Below are positions 30,181-38,563 of a DNA stretch of 64,000 nt, one piece after another. The notes beneath the pieces are model-generated. The model ran no database searches and was not told the DNA's origin. It saw only the letters and a list, made by a program, of their open reading frames with translations. Origin of the DNA: Aphanothece cf. minutissima CCALA 015 (GTDB lineage: Bacteria; Cyanobacteriota; Cyanobacteriia; PCC-6307; Cyanobiaceae); contig PVWP01000002.1 in the NCBI GenBank assembly GCA_003003925.1, forward strand, positions 434,001-498,000, in the 5' to 3' direction. Position numbers and translations under genes: made by a program. The first letter of the stretch is position 1; the number at the start of each line of letters is the position of its first letter.

Positions 30181-31209
30181 CTACTTCTGCAGCTGCCGCA
30201 GGGTGCGGGCCATCTCGGGCAGCTTGTTGAAGACGGCGGAGCAGCGCAGCCAGAGCCGGTTGGGGATGGCGGGGTAGCCGCTGACCACCTCACCGGCGGC
30301 GATCTCGCCGTGGATGCCGGACTTGGAGGAGGCGATGGCCCGGTCGCCGATCACGGCCCGGTTGGCCACCCCCACCTGGCCGGCGAGGATGACGCCGTTG
30401 CCGAGAATGGCGCCGCCGGCGATGCCCACCTGGGCCGCCAAGGCGCAGCCTTTCCCTGTGACCACGCCATGGCCGACGTGGACGAGGTTGTCGATCTTGG
30501 TGCCGGCACCGATGCGGGTCTCGCCGACGGAGGGGCGGTCGATCGTGGAGCCGCAGCCCACCTCGACGCCGTCCTCGAGCACCACCCGGCCGGTCTGGGG
30601 CATCTTCACCCAGCCCGAAGCGGTGGGCACGAAACCGAAGCCCTCGGCACCGATCACCGCCTGGGACTGGACCACGCACCCCGCCCCGAGACGGCTGCCG
30701 GGATGGAGCACGGCGTTGGCGTGGATCTCGCAGCCCTCGCCGAGCTGCACGTCCTCATAGAGAACGACGCCGGGATGGAGCACGCAGCCTGAGGCCACGA
30801 CGCTGCCGGCGCCGACCACCCCATGGGCCCCCACATGGGCATCGGCGGCCACGGTCGCCCCCGGGTCCACCACGGCGCTGGGGTGAACCCCCGGGGGCTT
30901 CGGGGTGGGGGGATGCAGGGCCCCGAGCGCCTGGGCGAAGCCGAGGCGGGGATCCTTGAGGGCCACCCAGGCCAGGCCGCGCTCGCTGGCCAGCTGCTGG
31001 ATTTCTGCATCGAGGGGCAGCAGCAGGGCGGCGGCGCCGCTGGCGGAGAGGGCGGCCGCCAGGGCATGGCCGGGCTCGAGAAAGGCCAGCTGGCCGGGGC
31101 CGGCCCGATCCAGGGCTTCGGCGCCGGTGATCTCCGGATCCCCTGCCAGGTGCCGCGGGCTGCCGTCCTGCACGGCGCCGATCCGGGTGAGCAGGCTGCT
31201 GAAGCGCAT
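30181..31209 (-). CDS. lpxD: UDP-3-O-acylglucosamine N-acyltransferase
   Basis: 342 aa. Adds the second acyl chain in lipid A synthesis. N-terminal uridine-binding region (~1-100), then a left-handed beta-helix of hexapeptide repeats from ~residue 105 ([20 protein letters not shown] onward), with the [11 protein letters not shown] segment and the HVGHG catalytic-His region. The C-terminus has the usual helix. It lies in the minus-strand block of lipid, leucine and Calvin genes; close spacing suggests co-transcription with leuB. Confidence 0.93.
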   Translation of the reverse strand: MRFSSLLTRIGAVQDGSPRHLAGDPEITGAEALDRAGPGQLAFLEPGHALAAALSASGAAALLLPLDAEIQQLASERGLAWVALKDPRLGFAQALGALHPPTPKPPGVHPSAVVDPGATVAADAHVGAHGVVGAGSVVASGCVLHPGVVLYEDVQLGEGCEIHANAVLHPGSRLGAGCVVQSQAVIGAEGFGFVPTASGWVKMPQTGRVVLEDGVEVGCGSTIDRPSVGETRIGAGTKIDNLVHVGHGVVTGKGCALAAQVGIAGGAILGNGVILAGQVGVANRAVIGDRAIASSKSGIHGEIAAGEVVSGYPAIPNRLWLRCSAVFNKLPEMARTLRQLQK

Positions 31210-31266
31210 TCCCCAGGGGGCGGACGGCCCGGATCGTAGGCCCCACGGCCACCGGCGGGCGGCGGA

Positions 31267-31989
31267 TCAGGGGGCAGGATCGAGCAGCTCCAGCAGGGGC
31301 ACGAAGCGGTAGCCGCGGCTGCGCAGGTCGGGAATGAGGCCGCGCAGGGCGTCCAGGGTGCGGCCGCTCAGGTCCGGGGTGTCGTGCAGCACCAGGATCC
31401 CGCCGGGGTGGGCATTGAGGTGCACGAACAGGCGCACGAACCAGAGGGGCGGCCGCAGGGTGTCCCAGGGGAAGATCGAACCCAGCACCAGGCGGTAGCG
31501 CCGGGCCGCAAGGGCCTCGAGCATGGCCCTGCGAAACCAGCCCTGCCCGGGGCGAAACCAGCGCCAGCGCAGTCTGGCGGGGGCAGCGGCCCGGGCGATC
31601 ACCCGTTCGGTGTCGCTCAGCAGCTGCTGGAACACCGCCGGCGGAACGGCGGCGGCGGACGCGTCACTCCAGAGGTGGTTGCCGAGATCGTGGCCCTGCT
31701 GCAGGGCCCGGCGGGGAAAGCGGGGGTCGCGCTCCAGGTGGGAGCCGATCAGAAAGAAAGTGGTCGGCACCTCGAGCTCCCGCAGCAGGGCCAGCAGGGC
31801 CTCCGATCCGGGGCTGGGACCGTCGTCGATGGTGAGGGCCAGCGTCTTCTGCCGGCCCGGGCCGCACCAGATCACCTCCGGGCACAGGGGCACCAGCAGC
31901 AGACGGATCAGCACTGAGGGCAGCAGCACCACCAGCAGCAGCAGGTCCGCCAGCACGACCAGAGCCAGCACGGTGAGGAGCAGGGTCAT
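31267..31989 (-). CDS. Polysaccharide deacetylase (NodB-like)
   Basis: 240 aa from ATG 31989 (10 further residues to 32019 possible). N-terminal hydrophobic anchor (~1-28: LLLTVLALVVLADLLLLVVL). The NodB motifs follow: TIDDGPSPGSE (metal Asp), HDLGNHLWSD (metal His pair), RWFRPGQGW and VLHDTPD. It likely deacetylates a cell-wall or extracellular polysaccharide at the membrane. Divergent from the hydrolase-subtilase gene across ~100 bp. Confidence 0.9.
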   Translation of the reverse strand: MTLLLTVLALVVLADLLLLVVLLPSVLIRLLLVPLCPEVIWCGPGRQKTLALTIDDGPSPGSEALLALLRELEVPTTFFLIGSHLERDPRFPRRALQQGHDLGNHLWSDASAAAVPPAVFQQLLSDTERVIARAAAPARLRWRWFRPGQGWFRRAMLEALAARRYRLVLGSIFPWDTLRPPLWFVRLFVHLNAHPGGILVLHDTPDLSGRTLDALRGLIPDLRSRGYRFVPLLELLDPAP

Positions 31990-32093
31990 GGGCGGGGGCG
32001 GCCTCAAGAACGATGACACCGGCGGCGGGCCGTGGTCCGGCGTCGTCCTGGCTGGCTAGGGCGGGGGGTGGTTTCCTTCTTCTCTGCGCCGCC

Positions 32094-34445
32094 ATGACCG
32101 CCCCGAAGAAAGCCGCCGCCACCGGCAGCGCCAGCACCCCGGCCGCGCGGGGGCAGGCCCGCACGGTGATCTACTGCCACGGCATCTCCAACATGCCCCC
32201 CGAGGGGGTCCTGCGCTCGGAGTGGGACCGGGCCCTCTTCGGTGCCGACCAGGGGGAGCGCACCCGCATGGCCTACTGGGTCGACCGGGAGCGCTACCCG
32301 GAGACGGCGGGCCTCTCCACCCGGGCCCTGGGCGAGGACCGGGCGACGCTGCGGCCGGAGGCGCAGGGGCTGCTGGCCGCCTCGATCCAGGAGAGCGACG
32401 CGCCGGCGGAATCGCAGGCCTTCGTGGACGCCCTGACGGCGCAGCTGGAGGCGGCCGCCCAGACGGCGGCCCAGCGGGGGGCGCCGATGGGGGGCCCGGC
32501 GACGCTGTCGGTGGAGGCCAAGGGGCTGTGGAGCCCGGTGACGGCGATGTTCACCCAGGCCTTTCTGGCGGATGTGAACGATTTCCTGTTCAACGGGACG
32601 AAGCGCCAGCGGATGGTGCAGACCGTGAAGGAGCGGGTCAGCACCGGCGGCGGCCCCTTCGTGGTGGTCGGCCACAGCCAGGGCAGCATGGTCACGTACC
32701 AGGCGCTGATGGAACTGGGCGCCAGCCTGGAGGTGGATCTGTACGTCACCATCGGCTCACCGCTGGGGCTGCCCCAGGTGACCGACGTGCTGCAGAAGTG
32801 GCACGGCCAGAAGCTGCCGATCCCGGCCGGTGTGAAGCGCTGGGTGAACATCGCCCAGGACGGCGACATCGTCTGCCTCGACCAGAGCCTGGCCGACGAG
32901 TACAGCGCCGCCGGCAAGCCGAAGATCATCGATGAACGGATCCCGGGGGTGGTGTGGCCACCCAGCAAGGCCCATTCCGCCAGCCGCTATCTGTCGCGCC
33001 AGTCGACCCAGGAGACGGTGATGGCGGCACTGGATCGCTCCCGCTTCCAGCCGGTGAGTCCGATGACGGTGGCCCGCAGCCTGGCCGATGCCTTGGATGT
33101 GGAGGCCACGGCGCGGGTGCCGGTGCTGATCGAACTGGCGGATCGCTCGACGGCGGCGCCGGAGGGGGGCGATTCGTTGCAGAAGGCCCGCGAAGCGGTG
33201 CTGGCGTGGATCCAGGCGCATGTGCTGCAGGGTCCGATCACCGCCGAGACGGTGTTCCTGGAGGACCAGCTGGATCGCTACGTGGCGGTGAACCTGACCC
33301 GGGCCGAAGTGGAGACCCTGGCGGGGGCGATGAGCCGCCAGTACGGCGCCACCACACCGGCGGTGTACCGGATGTTCAGCAACAGCCGCAAGAAGGCGCT
33401 GATGCACGATTCGATCCACACCGTGCAGGCCCGCACCGCCCAGCTGGGCTACAACGCCTGCGGCCAGGGCATCACCTGGGCCGTGCTGGACACCGGCATC
33501 GACCGGCACCATCCCCACTTCCACAACGCGACCTTCGCCCCGGACGGAACGATCGCCGCCGAATGGGACTGCACCGCGCGGGGGCCGGTGCAGAAGGGCA
33601 GTGGCAACGACGCCAACGGCCATGGCACCCATGTGGCGGGGATCATCGCCGGCGGGTTGCTGTCGGTGGGCAGCGAGGGCGGCCCCGACCTGCTGGCTAT
33701 GGCCCCCCGGGCCCGGATCGTGAGCTACAAGGTGCTGGCCGATAACGGCGGCGGCTACGACGCCTGGATCATCAAGGCGATCGACCACATCTGGAAGCAG
33801 AACCAGGAGGGACGGCGCCTGGCGATCCAGGGGGTGAACCTGAGCCTGGGGGGACCGTTCGACCCGGCCAGCTTCGGTTGCGGCGATTCACCGCTGTGCG
33901 CCTCCCTGCTGCGGCTGGTGCGCCAGGGGGTGCTGGTGGTGCTGGCGGCGGGCAACGAGGGCAGCGGCGACATCGTGGTGGACGGCTTCAGCGCCACCCG
34001 CTCGTTTGATCTCTCGATCGGCGATCCGGCCAACCTGGATGAGGCGATCGCCGTGGGCTCGGTGCACCCGACGCTGCCGCACCGCTACGGCACCTCCTAC
34101 TTCTCCTCACGCGGTCCCACCGCCGATGGCCGCCTCAAGCCCGACGTGGTGGGTCCGGGAGAAAAGATCCTCTCCTGCCGCAGCAGCAGCGACCCCAAAC
34201 GCACCCCCAGCCGGGACAAAGGCAAGAGCCTCGATGAGCTTTACGTGGCACTTTCCGGCACCAGCATGGCGGCGCCTCACATCTCCGGGTTGCTGGCCGC
34301 CTTCCTGTCGGTGCGCACCGAATTCATCGGCTATCCCGACCGTGTGAAGCGGATCCTGCTGGAGCACTCCACCGACCTGCAACGGGACCGCTACCACCAG
34401 GGGGCGGGCCTGCCGAATCTCTCGAAGATGTTGCTGGAGACTTGA
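32094..34445 (+). CDS. Fusion of alpha/beta-hydrolase and subtilisin-like (S8) serine protease
   Basis: 783 aa from ATG 32094; no signal peptide. Residues ~24-325: alpha/beta-hydrolase with oxyanion turn YCHGISN, nucleophile elbow GHSQGS (Ser195), an acidic site near AQDGDIVCLD and a His in KAHSASRYL, giving a plausible complete triad. Residues ~340-455 resemble a subtilase propeptide-like or linker segment (VAVNLTRAEVETLAG). Residues ~458-783: S8 protease with Asp466 (VLDTGID), His510 (NGHGTHVAG), the Asn region AAGNEGSG and Ser724 (SGTSMAAPH). Both active sites look intact in one cytoplasmic-looking protein. Substrate unknown. It lies at the border of an AT-richer island; a hairpin follows the stop. 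Confidence 0.92.
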   Translation: MTAPKKAAATGSASTPAARGQARTVIYCHGISNMPPEGVLRSEWDRALFGADQGERTRMAYWVDRERYPETAGLSTRALGEDRATLRPEAQGLLAASIQESDAPAESQAFVDALTAQLEAAAQTAAQRGAPMGGPATLSVEAKGLWSPVTAMFTQAFLADVNDFLFNGTKRQRMVQTVKERVSTGGGPFVVVGHSQGSMVTYQALMELGASLEVDLYVTIGSPLGLPQVTDVLQKWHGQKLPIPAGVKRWVNIAQDGDIVCLDQSLADEYSAAGKPKIIDERIPGVVWPPSKAHSASRYLSRQSTQETVMAALDRSRFQPVSPMTVARSLADALDVEATARVPVLIELADRSTAAPEGGDSLQKAREAVLAWIQAHVLQGPITAETVFLEDQLDRYVAVNLTRAEVETLAGAMSRQYGATTPAVYRMFSNSRKKALMHDSIHTVQARTAQLGYNACGQGITWAVLDTGIDRHHPHFHNATFAPDGTIAAEWDCTARGPVQKGSGNDANGHGTHVAGIIAGGLLSVGSEGGPDLLAMAPRARIVSYKVLADNGGGYDAWIIKAIDHIWKQNQEGRRLAIQGVNLSLGGPFDPASFGCGDSPLCASLLRLVRQGVLVVLAAGNEGSGDIVVDGFSATRSFDLSIGDPANLDEAIAVGSVHPTLPHRYGTSYFSSRGPTADGRLKPDVVGPGEKILSCRSSSDPKRTPSRDKGKSLDELYVALSGTSMAAPHISGLLAAFLSVRTEFIGYPDRVKRILLEHSTDLQRDRYHQGAGLPNLSKMLLET

Positions 34446-34446
34446 G

Positions 34447-34466
34447 GGTTCACGGGTCCGTGAGCC
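34447..34466 (+). terminator. Hairpin after the hydrolase-subtilase gene
   Basis: GGTTCACGG-GT-CCGTGAGCC forms a 9-bp stem (one G-T wobble) 1 bp after the TGA stop. There is no T tract, so it may be a factor-dependent terminator or an mRNA stabiliser. Confidence 0.4.
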
Positions 34467-35178
34467 ACGGCTACGGTCCGGCGAGGTTCAAAGCATGGTG
34501 CCAAAGCGGTTATTGGCGATAGCGGATGGAGTTGTGCGGTGGTTCACGGAATGGGCTCAGGCCGAGCATCGTTCACGGAATCCAACGAAGAATACGTTAG
34601 GTTTCTATCAGGCTCCAACGAGAAACAGAGGTCGCGCAAGCCCTTGGCGCTTCTGCCAGGAGCAAAGGCGCCGAAGTCGTTGACGCTCGTTCTGCAGATC
34701 AACCGGCCTCGGGGTGTCCCGGCTCCAACCATCGTGTTGTGGCGCAGGTCATGCGGGATTCGAATAGATTTTCGCCAAGTGATGCCCCTCAGCGCAAAGT
34801 CAGACGTCTTCAGAGCCGATCCAAAGGCAGTACCGACAATGCCAGGAACATCGTGGTTGCATACGCTATTAGGAATGACCAGAGACAGACAAGAAAGCTC
34901 TAGATGGCAGCGCATTCAGGACAAAGGCCAAGCACAGAATGCAGAAAGGAAAGTGGCTTGTCGCAATCTTGCCAAGGCAGTGTGTGAATCGCGAATCTGT
35001 AGCAAGCACGACTTACCATGTCATTGCAACGGACTGACCTTTGAAGTTCCGGATCTGGTTACAAACTTCAAGCCCGCCGCCGATTGCCAGCTCCAGATCG
35101 CAAGCCCTGACAAAGAAAGAGCGTCCCAACAGCCATTACGTTTTATTGCGACAGTTCTTCGGTTGACGACGAGGTAAG
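34467..35178 (+). other. Gene-poor AT-richer stretch, possible decayed DNA
   Basis: About 710 bp, visibly AT-richer than the flanks, with no convincing gene. It has a direct repeat GTTCACGGAAT (34542-34552 and 34571-34581). A minus-strand open frame (34544-34915) contains PHDLRH near its middle, which looks like box II of tyrosine recombinases but has no other supporting motif. A plus-strand frame (34539-35177) gives an unstructured, motif-free protein. It probably marks the edge of transferred DNA. Confidence 0.4.
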
Positions 35179-35190
35179 TTGAATAAAAAG

Positions 35191-35634
35191 ATGCTGCACA
35201 TAGACACTCAATACATGTACAGACAATGTACGCCTTGGCTAGGTTTATTCATCTCATCCTTCGTCGCCATATCTCAGCCTGCTGCAGCTGAACCCTGCTT
35301 GTCCAGAGAAGCCATGGAGCTCATTAACCTACGGCTTGGACAACTTGGCGCACTTGCATTTGCCGCTGGCACAGGTCTTGGCATATGCAGCAGTGATTCT
35401 TCAGGTGTGGAGCAAAGCGTACAACGAATTGATGAACTAAGTGCCTCTGCCGAAATGAGTCTAGAGCAGCTTTCCTGTCCCTCATCAGATCATGTCGCAA
35501 CTGGAAGTGGGAGCTTTCATTTGGTCCCTGAAGCTGCCGGCTTTTCCAGCGGACCGACAAAGACATGTGGCTGCTCTCAGTACAAGGAAGCACTGAGGGA
35601 AGCTCGTGCTGCATTGAGGAGTCTTGCCAGATGA
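35191..35634 (+). CDS. Small secreted Cys-containing protein, unknown function (first gene of coupled pair)
   Basis: 147 aa from ATG 35191; starts at TTG 35179 or ATG 35215 are also possible. A signal peptide fits residues ~9-34 (PWLGLFISSFVAISQPAAA). The mature part is rich in Ser and Ala, with cysteines in EPCLS, GICSS, LSCPS and KTCGCSQ, and a C-terminal basic helix (KEALREARAALRSLAR). No family recognised. The stop overlaps the next gene's ATG (ATGA), so the two are translated together. Base composition is much less GC-rich than the host's, pointing to transfer. Confidence 0.6.
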   Translation: MLHIDTQYMYRQCTPWLGLFISSFVAISQPAAAEPCLSREAMELINLRLGQLGALAFAAGTGLGICSSDSSGVEQSVQRIDELSASAEMSLEQLSCPSSDHVATGSGSFHLVPEAAGFSSGPTKTCGCSQYKEALREARAALRSLAR

Positions 35635-36074
35635 CGAATCCATCCAGCACTGCGACCACCCAGGCACAAGTCGCAGGCACAAGCGCGGATGAAGCTCTCA
35701 AGAGCATAGATAAGATCTTGAGTGAGAGCACAGAAGCCAAGTTCAATTCTGCCACTAGTGAGTCAACAACGGAAGTAAGCAATAGCTGGACTCCTCGCGA
35801 GACAATGATCATGAGTGGGGCGGCACTTGGCTACAGCCTGATTGTTCTTATAGTCGCAACAGTCATTGCGAAAGGGCTGAAAACACCCGAACAGGCAATA
35901 AGATTATTCACGGTTGTCCTCATTATCAACTCAGCAGTATTCTTCATTGTTGCAGGGTACTCAAGTCAACAGATTGCTCCAGCATTTGGATTGCTAGGGA
36001 CAATGGCTGGCTACGTCTTAGGCAAGTCACAAGATAACAACAGAAATCAAGACCCTCAAGACAAGCAGTCTTAG
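35631..36074 (+). CDS. Small membrane protein, unknown function (second gene of coupled pair)
   Basis: 147 aa from ATG 35631 (ATGA overlap). The N-terminal half is Ser/Thr-rich and soluble (~1-65). Helices are predicted at ~67-88 (GAALGYSLIVLIVATVIA), ~100-120 (FTVVLIINSAVFFIVAG) and a shorter one near 125-141 (APAFGLLGTMAGYVLG), followed by a polar tail (NNRNQDPQDKQS). It recalls small uncharacterised membrane proteins of mobile regions, but I cannot name a family. Coupling to a secreted partner suggests they act together at the membrane; this is inference. Confidence 0.65.
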   Translation: MTNPSSTATTQAQVAGTSADEALKSIDKILSESTEAKFNSATSESTTEVSNSWTPRETMIMSGAALGYSLIVLIVATVIAKGLKTPEQAIRLFTVVLIINSAVFFIVAGYSSQQIAPAFGLLGTMAGYVLGKSQDNNRNQDPQDKQS

Positions 36075-36253
36075 CGAACCATCAACGGTTCTGCAGCCGA
36101 AGGGAATTCCTTTCTCTCTTCTCGAGAGCCTCATCCTGTCATTCATCGGCAACTGGGCTGACGGCCACATCAGAGATGAAGTCATGACCCACCAGACTCT
36201 GGAGGAGTCGGATTCCAGCCATGAGTCATCTGCTTTGCCTAAGGTGCTGACCC

Positions 36254-36787
36254 ATGTCGACACTCACCAAAATAATCATGGCCATCATCTTGCCGGAGGA
36301 TAAGTACGTTGATATTGATGGGGTTACCACGAGATATTGGTGTTTGAGCACCAATTGCTCATCGGTTCTGTTTATTCACGGCCTGGGGGGCGCAGTTGAC
36401 TATTGGTACAAGAATGTCTTTGCAATGCCTGAACGCCATCAGGTTTATGCACTGGATTGGGTTGGATCAGGCAAGACTGACAAGCCGAGTGCAACGTATG
36501 GTCTTGACGATAACACTCAGTTCATAATCCGCTTCATGGACGTGGTTGGATTGTCTCATTCCACCCTGGTTGCAGGCTCTGTGGGCGGCATGCTTGCGCT
36601 CAAGAAGGCTTCAACTCTTATTCTGTGGGGGAGGCAAGATCGAGCTTTCCCAGTGAGCCACGCTGAAGTTGCAAGGAATCGAATTCCTGATTCCCAATTG
36701 AAGGTATTTGAGGAATGCGGCCATTTGCCATATCTTGAGTATGCAGATGAATTCAACACCACAGTGCTTGAGTTTCTCTCGACTTAA
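36254..36787 (+). pseudogene. Alpha/beta-hydrolase with internal deletion, probably inactive
   Basis: 177 aa, against ~280-300 for the family. Residues ~1-110 show a typical alpha/beta hydrolase start (HGLGGAVDYW, YALDWVGSGKTDKP). The nucleophile site reads AGSVGGMLAL instead of GNSMGG. It jumps directly to the last third (LILWGRQDRAF, ECGHLPYLE), so the whole cap and intervening strands, about 100 residues, are missing with the frame kept. The Asp and His of the triad are present but the nucleophile elbow is altered. The gene ends 14 bp before an attC-like site, as in an integron cassette. Confidence 0.7.
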
Positions 36788-36801
36788 GTTGAACTTTTGC
36801 A

Positions 36802-36887
36802 GCCCAACATCAAGATCAGCTGTCGGGAGCAGCGGCGTCGCTCGCTTGCTGAGGGCTCCTTCCCACCGATGATCCTGAGCGTTAGGC
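36802..36887 (+). other. Integron attC-like recombination site
   Basis: Between GCCCAAC (36802-36808, R'' consensus RYYYAAC) and GTTAGGC (36881-36887, R' consensus GTTRRRY) lies an 86-bp imperfect palindrome. The R boxes pair 6 of 7. The inner boxes TCAAGATCA (36810-36818) and TGATCCTGA (36870-36878) pair 8 of 9, with unequal spacers of 1 and 2 nt. A further GGGAGC/GCTCC pairing sits inside. It starts 14 bp after one gene's stop and is followed by another gene, the normal cassette layout. No integron integrase is in this window. Confidence 0.65.
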
Positions 36888-36932
36888 CCCACAAGGTCCG
36901 CCGCTATTGAGCCACCGCCAAGAACTGTAGCA

Positions 36933-37340
36933 ATGCAGACACCACGAAACGCGAGATCCCCTGACTTCTGTTTGAACCACCATCTTCGAGACCCCGTAGA
37001 AGCAGCAAACACCGTGCAACCGAAAGAACACCCAAGGCCTGTCCCAATGCCTGGATACAAGAAATGGGCGATGTGGATCGGCAGGATTGTTCTTGTCCCC
37101 GTGTTCACAGCAACTTGTGCAGGGTTTGTCTTTGGCCTCTACCGCTTCGTCACAACGGGGCAGATAAACAGCCCTGGCAGAAACTTTGGTCCCGCTAGTA
37201 GCACGATCCAGTTCTCAGATCACCCTGTCTGGTTCCTTGTGCTCCTCCTCTTCTACCTTGTGCTTGTCGCGAACTGTATCGTTGGAACCATTCTAGTCGC
37301 CCGATTGTTCTTTAGACTGGGACAAAATCGTACGAAGTGA
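36933..37340 (+). CDS. Small membrane protein, cassette-borne, unknown function
   Basis: 135 aa from ATG 36933, or 98 aa from ATG 37047 (the shorter form has AAGG about 12 nt ahead and starts just before the first helix). Two membrane helices: around WIGRIVLVPVFTATCAGFVF and WFLVLLLFYLVLVANCIVGT, separated by a short polar loop (NSPGRNFGPASST), with a basic end (RLGQNRTK). No family recognised. It is bounded by an attC-like site upstream and a second attC-like half starting 2 bp after its stop, which is the classic gene-cassette geometry. Confidence 0.6.
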   Translation: MQTPRNARSPDFCLNHHLRDPVEAANTVQPKEHPRPVPMPGYKKWAMWIGRIVLVPVFTATCAGFVFGLYRFVTTGQINSPGRNFGPASSTIQFSDHPVWFLVLLLFYLVLVANCIVGTILVARLFFRLGQNRTK

Positions 37341-37341
37341 C

Positions 37342-37424
37342 GCCTAACACCTCGCTCCACCTGACCAGCGATGGTCCGAAGCGCGTTGCCGCTTCAGGCC
37401 CATTCTGTCAATCTCCTCAGGTGG
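37342..37424 (+). other. Second attC-like site, 3' half not conserved
   Basis: GCCTAAC (R'' box) begins 1 bp after the stop of the small membrane protein. CCACCTGA (37357-37364) pairs perfectly with TCAGGTGG (37417-37424). No GTTRRRY box is found where R' should be, so this site is probably degenerate or truncated, or marks the end of the cassette array. Confidence 0.4.
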
Positions 37425-37494
37425 CTAAGCCATTCACACCTGCTCGGGCGGCTTAACGCGGCTGTCGAGCCTATTGTCTGCTGAGGGGGAAGCG

Positions 37495-37995
37495 ATGAAC
37501 GACGTTGTCATCCGCCAGATAGGGCCGGGCGACTATCACCCGATCATCTCGGTCGTTGATGCATGGTGGGGTGGCCGGCCAATGGCCGACATGCTGCCCA
37601 GACTCTTCTTCGTCCACTTCCAGTCCACCAGCTTCACCGCCGTCGTTGATGGTCAGATCGTGGCGTTCCTGATCGGGTTCGTGTCGCAGACCTATCCGGA
37701 CCAGGCCTATGTCCATTTTCTCGGTGTCCATCCGGCACGACGGGGAGAGGGGTTGGGACGCCTCCTCTATGGGCGCTTCTTTGCCACGGCCACCTCGCTT
37801 GGCTGTCGCACTGTGCATGGCGTGACGTCTCCGGTCAATCGCAACTCGATTGAATTCCACCGTCGCATGGGATTCTCGTTCCTTGAATCCGATGTCAAGG
37901 TCGACGGCGTACCCGTTGCTGTGGGCTATGACGGGGAAGGGGAAGACCGCGTGATCTTCAGGAAGAATCTGGATCCTCCAGACATGGAACGGTGA
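37495..37995 (+). CDS. GNAT family N-acetyltransferase
   Basis: 166 aa from ATG 37495, with GGGGGAAG just upstream. Acetyl-CoA binding motif A lies at LGVHPARRGEGLGRLLYGR, followed by GVTSPVNRNSIEFHRRMGF. Substrate unknown; members acetylate small amines, antibiotics or proteins. It follows the degenerate attC-like site and is less GC-rich than the host genes, so it may be a captured cassette gene. Confidence 0.88.
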   Translation: MNDVVIRQIGPGDYHPIISVVDAWWGGRPMADMLPRLFFVHFQSTSFTAVVDGQIVAFLIGFVSQTYPDQAYVHFLGVHPARRGEGLGRLLYGRFFATATSLGCRTVHGVTSPVNRNSIEFHRRMGFSFLESDVKVDGVPVAVGYDGEGEDRVIFRKNLDPPDMER

Positions 37996-38094
37996 TGCCC
38001 ATCATGCCGATCGAAACCACAAGCGTCTGAGCGGTTGACCGTTCTTCCGCCAAGCGGACAGCCGCATGTCCACTTCCCTAAGGAGTACAGCCCC

Positions 38095-38511
38095 ATGTCA
38101 GAAGCGAACAAGCATCTCGTCCGTCGACTCATCATGGAAGGGTGGAATGGGCGCAATTTCGCCGTGATCGACGAGCTTTGCTCGGACAACTTCACCATGA
38201 ACGACCCATCGGCTCCCCATCTGGCGAACGGACCCGAGGCCGCCAAGGCCTACATCGGAGCCCTCGTCGCTGCGTTTCCCGACCTTCACATGCAGGTGCA
38301 CGATCTGTTCGCAGAAGCAGACCGCGTCTCCCTGCGCTGGTCGGCCGAAGGAACCCACCAAGGGGAATTCAACGGAATTCCACCGACCAACAGGCGCATC
38401 TGCGTGGCCGGCCAGGCGATCTACCGCATCGCGAACGGCAGGATCGAGGAAGACTGGATCATCGTGGATACCTACGGAATGCTTCAGCAGCTCGGCGTGA
38501 TTCCAGACTGA
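38095..38511 (+). CDS. SnoaL-like / ester cyclase family protein
   Basis: 138 aa from ATG 38095, with AAGGAG 9 nt upstream. NTF2-like fold: EGWNGRNFAVIDELCSDNF, the SnoaL-type VAAFPDLHMQVHDLFAEADR and RWSAEGTHQGEF. Members catalyse aldol-type cyclisations or simply bind small ligands. It sits between GNAT and P450 genes on the same strand, with gaps of ~100 and ~50 bp. Confidence 0.85.
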   Translation: MSEANKHLVRRLIMEGWNGRNFAVIDELCSDNFTMNDPSAPHLANGPEAAKAYIGALVAAFPDLHMQVHDLFAEADRVSLRWSAEGTHQGEFNGIPPTNRRICVAGQAIYRIANGRIEEDWIIVDTYGMLQQLGVIPD

Positions 38512-38563
38512 GCCGGCACCATCGGGGAGATCTCGATACCGTCTTCCGTGTGTGTCCTCCACC

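Noticed and set aside
34580..34602. ATCCAAC and GTTAGGT pair resembling attC end boxes
   Set aside because: They are only ~10 bp apart, far too close for an attC site, and there is no palindrome between.
34539..35177. Plus-strand 212-codon frame in the AT-rich gap
   Set aside because: It starts at GTG without a ribosome site, has no motif or regular composition, and ends just before the next gene; treated as non-coding.
36611..37108. Minus-strand frame across the attC site
   Set aside because: It runs antisense to the hydrolase fragment and the palindrome and has no family resemblance.
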